Source: Sambucus nigra (taxonomy: Eukaryota; Streptophyta; Magnoliopsida; Dipsacales; Adoxaceae). From it: 64,000 bases of DNA. The notes under the pieces were generated by a model. That model had not been told where the DNA came from, ran no database searches, and was given only the letters and a program-made list of their open reading frames with translations. The stretch lies in contig OX422214.1 of assembly GCA_949130495.1 (NCBI GenBank), forward strand, positions 252,716,187-252,780,186, given 5' to 3'. The translations under genes were made by a program, and so were the position numbers. Shown piece after piece: positions 57,424 through 64,000 of the stretch (within the stretch, counting starts at the first letter, position 1; each line of letters starts with the position of its first letter).

Positions 57424-58967
57424 AGTTTCTGGTTTAAAGTGATGTTTGGCGGTTTAATTATGATTCAGGTAGAACAGAATTGGTGGGGAATATAATCGGT
57501 ATGACAATTTATGATAATTGGAGCGAAGAGTTATCTCTAAGTTACGAGCGAGAGAGTATTCGTAATCTACTAACGGTAATGCACATAGTAATGAGAGATA
57601 CTACGTATAAATTAAATAATCGGGCTATGTGTATACCTAATTAACTTGATAGGTTGCGTGAATGCCTATAATGATATGTATTTTGTGTACGACATACCTA
57701 CCATACTTGCTATCACGGGAGGTTGGGAAAAGGGGACAGTCCTATCTTGAGGAGCCTTCGGGGGGATATTTGATTGATACCTCAAGGGCATGGAACCTAG
57801 GTACGGGTTATCTGAGAATGATAGCGTTGACGGTCATATACGTGTGTAGGTATGTGCATAGCCCATAGGCTTGGAGCCATGTTTGCCTCCAATATGTGTC
57901 ATTTATAAATTTATGGTTCGTGGGAGATGCGAGATTTAGCGAGACTTCATAGCAGAGTATGAGGTCACATTAGCTGATTCTAGAGGTACTTTTTAGTATA
58001 TACAATATACAGTTACGTATATATGTACCAGTAGTGATACTTATTATGTGAAAGTATGTGGATGAGATATATAATGATGTTAATATCTGAATAACTTAAG
58101 TAAGCGAGCATGTAACTTGATTTATAAATATTTCCAAAATTGAGATAACATTCGTGAAAACACTTACTATGGTATTGTAAGGAAAATGCGGGTTTGTATT
58201 GCGGGTAGTGATTAGAAGGATTGTTGTATATGGTCTAGCTAAATGATAGAATAATTAATGGGTTTAGAAATGTGTTAGACGTGCACATTAGTTGAGAGGT
58301 GAGAATCTCAAGCGAGTGTTCGAAAAGCTAACATGTGCATACTATTTACTTTACTACAATATTTAAATACTTGCTAAAAAATTTAAATGTTTTACACTCG
58401 GACTCTAACCTGTCTCTTGCAAATCTTTTGTCTTTTGTCAAATTATTTTAGGTGCCCATCCACAGGGATACCAAGCATAGGAGTTCCATTCATTTGACGT
58501 ATTGTAGCTGCTGTGGAAGTTACAGGACCTCGGTAGTAGACACCTCCATATTTATCACTTCTTCATTACGATCTACTTACTTCTTTTAGGGAATGTTTCC
58601 CCTTTCTATTAAACAGTTAGAGATTTTATGGACTCATTTATTTATTTAGTTCAGTTGTTGGATTATTTTCGGTTGGATTATTGTACTTGATACTTAGACT
58701 GGATATGTTTACTCCAGTTGCATTTATTATTTCAGTCTTTTCCTTTCATATGAGTTTGATTTGGATGATGAATGTTAATTATTCATATATTTGATTTTTT
58801 TACTCTAATTAAAAGATAAAATTTTGACATCAACCTTTTTAAATATTAGGTGGTTATTATTTTAATTAAAAAATTTGATAGTGATGCATATTCTAAACTA
58901 ACTGGATATTCAGATTTAATTTAATAAAGGCCTTATCACCCTGTATTTAATTAGGGGGTGTCACAGG

Positions 58968-58979
58968 TGGTATCAGAGC
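58968..58979 (+). other. Chromovirus primer-binding site
   Basis: TGGTATCAGAGC, two bases after the LTR end, a perfect initiator tRNA-Met site. Confidence 0.93.
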
Positions 58980-59137
58980 ATCAGGTTCTAGAGTCCTTTA
59001 GGAACTGTACGACTTATTATGCTTCCAGCGTAGCTTTCTTTGATAAAGAGCCCTATATTTAGGATTGTTGTATTCTTTAATTGGAATTTTCCATCTTCAG
59101 CTATTTGAGATATTTACTGTGGACTTATAAATCTTCT

Positions 59138-59149
59138 CTCTCATTTCAG
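59138..59149 (+). promoter_or_regulatory. Splice acceptor candidate before gag
   Basis: A pyrimidine-rich tract ending TTTCAG is followed directly by the gag ATG at 59150. Together with the donor at 56864 it would define a 2286-base GC-AG leader intron. Confidence 0.4.
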
Positions 59150-60330
59150 ATGCCTCCCAGATGTGCGCAGGGAGCTCCTAGAGATGCCCATCCCGAGCCC
59201 CAGTCAGCTCCGGTTCAGGGCACGATGAATGTTGCGGAGGTTGCCGCTATCTTAGCACAAATGTTGAATGCATATTTGATCGTGGTACAGTAGGCCCCAA
59301 CCCAGGTACAGGCGGTGGCCCTAGTACCAGCTCACGCATTCCCTTCTTCTTGGGAGCGAGTCAGGGATGTCTTCCAGAAGGCACATCCTTCGGAGTTCGC
59401 AAGGAGTTCAGATGTTGTAGTGACTAGCGCGTCACTTGAGGATGTATGAGTGTATTGAGGTTCAGAGGAAAATACTAGCTACATTTAAGCTAGTAGGAGC
59501 GGCACTGCAGTGGTGGGAGTCCATTACCACTACTGAGGAGAAAGATAACATGACTATCAGGGACTTCTAGGTGCGATTCGATCGTAAATATTTCCCCTCC
59601 ACCGTTCAGACTGAGATGAGGTGGAAGTGACTGAACCTCACCCAGGAAGGGAAGACAGTTGCTGAATACGAGGAAGAGTTCGCCAACCTGCTGAATATAG
59701 TGCCAAATAAGGTACTTATAGAGGAGAAGAAGATTAGGATGTTTAAGGCTGGTTTGACATGGAGTATTTGCCAGCATATGTTGGGAAATATTTCATTGGC
59801 TACGTATTCTTATGTGGTTAATGATTCCCTACTACAGTGCCAGGATCACTGCTTCCATCTAAAGGGAAGAAAATGAGTAGGGGAGTCCGGTCAGTAGGTT
59901 CGTACAGGAGGTAATGGTGTCAATAGGGCACAATCAGCCTAGGGTCAGCAGCGTCAGGGTGAGTAGAGTTCCCATCAGGGGGACCCTACTAAGAGGTTCA
60001 GATCAGGTGACTACAGGCAAGGGAATGGAGGTTTTATCCAAGGCCATCCTGGCAAGCAGGGATAGCAATGCTTGTAATAACGCCAGCGGGGCCAAGGGAG
60101 GGGTGGTAACGGCCATCAGGGCTGAGGGCAGTAGGGGCAGAGGGGAGGACACTTTCCAGGTAGATGCTTTATTTGTGGCAACACTGGACACAAACGTCAT
60201 GATTTTCCTCATAAGGGTAGCGCCTCGCAGCAGCAGCAGGTGCAGGGCGCTCGTCAGGAGCCCCAGCGACCGTTATTTCCAGCCGCCCTCCCAGCGCCAC
60301 CGCAGGTACCATCTTTGCTAGCCGTTCCAT
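59150..60330 (+). pseudogene. gag: Chromovirus gag
   Basis: Start MPPRCAQGAP at 59150, chosen over the upstream Met at 59081 because MPPR is the usual start. A TAG at 59291 and a frameshift near 59440 break the N-terminal part. From 59442 one frame holds the capsid domain (ATFKLVGAALQWW, KTVAEYEEEFANL). Two Trp positions there are stops (59569 TAG, near 59628 TGA). The zinc knuckle at 60165-60206 reads CFICGNTGHKRHDF, with Phe in place of the last Cys. The frame is the same as protease downstream. Confidence 0.8.
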
Positions 60331-60422
60331 CTGTTCCAGTCTAGCAGGGATAGCTACACTATGGGAGTGTCTATAATGTCCACCAAGCCATAGTTTCCTA
60401 GGCTCCACCCGCGGTTGAGGGT

Positions 60423-61019
60423 ATGTTTTCTATACAAGGGACTTTAGGGAAGATATTATTTAACACGGGGGCATCACATAGTTTCAGTTCCACTAGTTTT
60501 GCACACGCTATGATATTAGACACGACAGAGAGCACATTTACTAGTGTAGATTCACCATTGGGCTATGGGTCATTGATATTCTTTATATGTCTGGGAGTGG
60601 GCAGAGAGATTAGGAGATTGTCATTATCGACAGATATGCTTGTCTTATATATGCACAAGTATGATGCGATTATCGGGATGGATTGGCTAGTTATGTATAG
60701 GGCCATGATTAATTTTTATAGTTGTAGTATTGTGTTTAACATACCTGGTCAGGAGATTTTTTTAGTAGCGATGTCTCACCCGGAGGGGAGTTCGTCCACC
60801 CATTTATATTATATAGAGGAGGAGACCTCTAAGGAGGTGGTGATACCACTTGATTCGATTTCGGTTGTTCGTGATTTCACTGATGTATTTCAGGACATAC
60901 AAGTATTATCGCCCAGCAGAGAGATAGATTTTGTGATATATTTGGCATCAGGCACTCGACCGATAGCACGTGCACCTTACCGTATGGCTCCGGCAGAGAT
61001 GAGGGAGCTACAGGATTAG
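60423..61019 (+). pseudogene. pol: Chromovirus aspartic protease
   Basis: The protease domain of the polyprotein. The active-site triad reads NTGASHSF instead of Asp-Thr-Gly (codon AAC at 60462-60464), a single G-to-A change that removes the catalytic Asp. The downstream strand YDAIIGMDWL and the conserved RT-proximal motif SREIDFVIYLASGTRPIA follow. It ends in TAG at 61017-61019, where the same frame runs on into RT. Confidence 0.85.
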
Positions 61020-61711
61020 ATCGAGCAATTTTTGGGTCAGGGATTCATCCGTAGGAGTACTTAGCCTTGGGGTGCTCCCGTACTGTTCGTGAAGAAGAGA
61101 GATGGGTCGTTACGATTATTTGTTGACTACCGGGATTTGAATAAGGTCACGATACGGAATAAGTATCCATTGCCCCGAATCGATGACCTATTCAACCAGT
61201 TGAGGGGTGCTTCCTATTTTCGAAGATATACTTGAGGTCGGGATACCATCAGTTACGTATCAAAGAGTAAGACGTGTCTAAAATTTCCTTCTTGATGCGA
61301 TATGGGTCCTACGAGTTCAGGGTCATGCCATTTGGGCTAACCAACGCACCAGCTGTATTCATGGACTTGATGAATAGGGTGTTCAGAGAGTTCTTAGATC
61401 AGTTTGTCATTGTCTTTATCAATGACATTCTAATTTATTCTAGGACTGACGAGGAGCATGTCGAGCATTTGAGACTGGTTTTGCAGACACTACGTGAGCA
61501 CGAGTTGTATGCGAAATATGATAAGTGTGGGTTCTGGCTGAGGGAGGTTCAGTTTTGGGGGCACATTATTTCTGAAGGAGGGATATTCGTAGATTCGAGG
61601 AAGGTGTCAGCGGTGACGGAGTGGGGACAGCCCACGACGCCGTCAGAGATACGTAGTTTCTTGTGTCTAGTGGGATACTACAGGCAATTATTTGGGGATT
61701 CTCAAAGATAG
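61020..61711 (+). pseudogene. pol: Chromovirus reverse transcriptase
   Basis: In the protease frame: [20 protein letters not shown] and [18 protein letters not shown]; then a one-base frameshift near 61222 leads to the open segment 61274-61711. That contains [17 protein letters not shown] and the catalytic motif as [10 protein letters not shown], Asn for the first Asp (codon AAT at 61421-61423). RT should be inactive. GHIISEGGI and [18 protein letters not shown] follow. Confidence 0.87.
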
Positions 61712-62182
61712 TGGGTCTATTGACAAACTTGACTCACAAAGAGGTGCCATTTATATGGGATGATGCCTTCCAGTTGGCTTTTGATGAGCTGAAGGACAAG
61801 ATGACTTCAGCACCAGTTCTAGCACTACCTAGGTCGGGAGTGGAATACCTAGTTTATATTGATGCGTACTTACTAGGACTTGGGGGTGTTCTTCAGCAGG
61901 AGGATAAGGCTAAAGCTTATGTCTTCCGTAAGCTTAAGCCTCACGAGAGAAGTTACCCCACCCGCGACTTGGAGTTAGCGGCAGTCGTGTTTGCATTACA
62001 AATATAGAGACATTATCTCTTGGGGGAGATTTCTCTTATTCACAGATCACAAGTCACTACAGTATCTGTTCACACAGCAGGAGTTGAATATGCGTCAATG
62101 GAGGTGGATTGAATTTATAAAGGATTATCAGTTCGACATCTATTACCACCCGGGGAAGGCTAATGTGGTAGCAGCGCATTGA
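61712..62182 (+). pseudogene. pol: Chromovirus RNase H
   Basis: Frame-shifted from RT. It contains [36 protein letters not shown] (family Thr-Asp-Ala-Ser altered to Ile-Asp-Ala-Tyr), and [19 protein letters not shown]. After another frameshift near 62007 the end is [19 protein letters not shown], and [10 protein letters not shown] before a TGA at 62180-62182. Confidence 0.83.
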
Positions 62183-63170
62183 GCCATAGGGCAACAGGTG
62201 AGGTGGTCGATGTGTTGAAGGAAAAATGGAAGGAAGTGGGACATCAGGATGTGGTTGCCCACTCATTCATATCAGTGATGACGATTACACCCGAGATCGT
62301 TATTAGGGTGATGCAGGCTCAGGCAGTAGATTCATTTTGTCAAGATCGAATTATACAGCTTCTAGCCGAAGGGGAAAAGTCATATTCCATGAGCTCAGAT
62401 GGGGGCTTACGCTTCAATAGCAGATTAGTAGTTCTAGAGGGGGAGGATTTACAACATGCAGTGATGGAAGAGTCACACAGTTCTTCACGGTACGTCTCGG
62501 AGGGGATAAGATATACCAGGATATGAGGTGATAGTATTGGTGGTGTGGAATGAAGAAGGACATCGCCGAATTTGTTTCGAAATGTGCCACTTGTCAGCCA
62601 GTGAAAGTGGACCACCAGAGACCGCCAGGGCTCCTACAGCCATTAGAGATCCCTATGTGGAAATGAGAGAGAATTTCCATGGATTAAATCACAGGGTTGC
62701 CTACATCACAGAGGGGTCACGATTCCATATGGGTGATTATGGATCGATTGACCAAGGTAGCTCATATTCTGCCAGTCCGGGACAATTATACTATGGGTAA
62801 GTATGCTCAAATCTTCATTGCCGAGATAGTGAGACTCCATGGGGTGCCCCTTGATATTGTGTCCAATCGGGACAAGATTTTTGTGTCCAGATTTTAGGAG
62901 ACCTTTCAGGAAGCCATGGGTACGGAGTTACGATTGAGTTCAGCCTATCACCCGCAGATGAACGGGAAGACAGAGCGGATGAATCAGATGTTAGAGGATA
63001 TGTTATGTATGAGTATCCTTGATTTTGGTGGAGGTTGGGAGCAGTACCTTGCACTGGTGGAGTTTGCTTACAACAACTCCTACCAGTTCACTGTTGGCAT
63101 AGCTCCATTTGAGGCGCTATATAGTAGACCTTATCGTTCTCCAGCATGTTGTCTCTAGGTGGGGGAAAAC
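62183..63170 (+). pseudogene. pol: Chromovirus integrase, zinc domain and core
   Basis: It begins with a decayed linker, then a CATCQPVK zinc-binding motif in a shifted frame (near 62590). The core follows: IWVIMDRLTKVAHILPV (first Asp kept), IVSNRDKIFVSRF (second catalytic position Asn, codon AAT at 62865-62867) and NGKTERMNQ (Glu kept). The Asn makes integration unlikely. Several stops and a frameshift occur, including TAG after SRF (62896). Confidence 0.85.
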
Positions 63171-63722
63171 AAGTTGCTTGGGCCAAAGGTGATCCAGGAC
63201 ACCTCGTCTAAGGTTGAGTTGATTCGGAGCCGTATTCGGGTTACTCAAGATAGATAGAAGATCTACGCCGATGGCAAGAGATTCTTTAGGGAGTTCAGTG
63301 TGAGGAATCAGGTGTTGCTATGAGTATCTCCTATGAAGGGGATAATGCGATTTGGGAAGAAAGGAAAGTTGGCGCCGAGGTATGTAGGGCCATTCCCTAT
63401 TATTGAGCGGATCGGGCCAATAGCTTACAGACTTGGGTTACCGGAGCACTTGCATAAGATTCATGACGTGTTCCATATTTCTTCACTGAGGAGATATTAT
63501 CGGGATGACTTGGTCCACACTCATATTGCCTTAGAGGAGATTGATCTACAACCCGATAGTTCCTACGAGGAGGGGCCAATTTCTATCATAGACCGTAACG
63601 GGAGGAAACTGAGGTCAAAGATAGTGTCGTTAGTACGAGTGCAGTAGAGGCATCATAATGTCGAGGAGTCTACCGGGGAGTGTGAGGATGACATGCGGGA
63701 CAAATACCCAGAGTTATTCCTA
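63171..63722 (+). pseudogene. pol: Chromovirus integrase C-terminus and chromodomain
   Basis: The GPFPIIERIGPIAYRLGLPE and HDVFHISSLRRYYRD motifs close the integrase. After LVRVQ and a TAG (TGG to TAG is likely) the frame continues RHHNVEESTGECEDDMRDKY and PELF, a chromodomain tail. In chromoviruses this domain directs insertion to particular chromatin. One Trp of the aromatic cage region is Gly or stop here. Confidence 0.78.
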
Positions 63723-63767
63723 CAAGGTAAACCTTTATTTTTATTCTTTTCCTAATTTCGGGACAAA

Positions 63768-63790
63768 ATTCCGTTATTAGCGGGGAAGTA
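63768..63790 (+). other. Chromovirus polypurine tract region
   Basis: GCGGGGAAG and a following TA stand directly before the 3' LTR start, the usual position of the plus-strand primer. Confidence 0.65.
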
Positions 63791-64000
63791 TGTAATACCC
63801 CGTATTTTTTTAAAGATTTTATTTTAATAATAGGACTGGGATTAATTAATTTAAATGGGGAGAAAATATATTTATAATTCATCTGAATTTAAATTTAAAT
63901 AATTACTAGCGTGACAAGAGTTAATATTTATTTTTCATAATTATGTTCATTTTTACTTAGTGAGTAAAGTAATATAATTATGGAAATATATTAAAGTAGT
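63791..64000 (+). repeat. Chromovirus 3' LTR, cut by window end
   Basis: TGTAATACCCCGTATTTTTT matches the first bases of the 5' LTR at 56161 and remains alignable to the last base of the window. Confidence 0.93.

Larger units (their letters stand above)
56161..58965 (+). repeat. Chromovirus 5' LTR
   Basis: 2805 bp, starting TGTAATACCCCG and ending GGGGTGTCACA. It holds the AAGGCAAGTA motif at 56861-56870 and a TTCGAAC cassette at 57301-57423. Internal open frames (56394, 57280, 57662) are not genes. Confidence 0.92.
56161..64000 (+). mobile_element. Del/Tekay-like chromovirus (Ty3/gypsy), 3' end outside window
   Basis: The 5' LTR is 56161-58965, a PBS follows at 58968, and coding order is gag, protease, RT, RNase H, integrase, chromodomain. 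The polypurine-like GCGGGGAAG precedes the start of the 3' LTR at 63791, which runs off the window. The 5-bp sequence AGTTG (56156-56160) is the probable left target duplication; its partner is outside. Over the 210 bases visible in both LTRs there are about 19 differences by eye (near 9 percent), so the insertion is old. All three enzymes have lost a catalytic Asp. Confidence 0.9.

Noticed and set aside
57280..57495. Plus-strand ORF starting MQVGNEIAQ
   Set aside because: It is translation of the TTCGAAC cassette within the chromovirus LTR and resembles the equally spurious frame in copia A.

Overview
The window is AT-rich eukaryotic DNA made almost entirely of nested transposable elements. 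The families (Ty1/copia elements with Sirevirus-like features, a Ty3/gypsy chromovirus of Del/Tekay type, a Tat/Retand-type gypsy with an antisense ORF, an Athila/Tat-like 3' end and a CACTA transposon) indicate a higher-plant repeat-rich, probably heterochromatic region. I found no convincing host gene, no rRNA or tRNA gene, no CRISPR and no bacterial-style operon.

Layout. (1) 1-1620, 15515-17186 and 21970 to about 25100 are pieces of one older sequence. It holds an uncharacterised ORF, a gypsy-type 3' motif and a probable 3' LTR beginning at 22929. (2) A CACTA element (1621-15514, TSD TTA) sits in frame inside that ORF. Its tnp2 transposase gene is cut by a minus-strand Sirevirus-like copia element A (4177-12981, TSD GGCAG). 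(3) A plus-strand, pol-less Sirevirus-like element (17187-21969, TSD AAATT) lies in the older sequence. (4) 25782-31448 holds three chromovirus-type LTR copies or fragments, the first two in opposite orientation. (5) A chromovirus solo LTR (31596-43168, TSD TTTGT/TTTGC) is split by minus-strand copia element B (32768-42240). (6) A Tat/Retand-type element runs from about 43459 to 56160. It carries gag, protease, RT, two RNase H domains, integrase and a reverse-strand ORF. An inverted solo LTR (52714-55560, TSD GAAAA) lies inside that reverse ORF, and near the ORF's start begins a plus-strand chromovirus (56161 to beyond 64000) with a 2.8-kb 5' LTR.

Relative ages follow from the nesting: the CACTA predates copia A, the solo LTR 31596-43168 predates copia B, and the Tat element predates both the GAAAA solo LTR and the chromovirus. 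All coding regions are broken. Many breaks are transitions of the C-to-T / G-to-A type expected from deamination of methylated cytosine: Gln or Arg codons to stop in copia A, Trp codons to stop in the Tat element and chromovirus, and Asp-to-Asn at catalytic positions of the chromovirus protease, RT and integrase.

The most unusual signal is a shared promoter-like cassette built on the palindrome TCGTTCGAACGA. It occurs as tandem arrays next to the TATA box in the LTRs of two distinct copia families and again inside chromovirus LTRs, which belong to another superfamily. Other notable items are two RNA-hairpin-forming inverted repeats in the CACTA element, a candidate GC-AG leader intron in the chromovirus, and a tandemly duplicated primer-binding site in the pol-less element.
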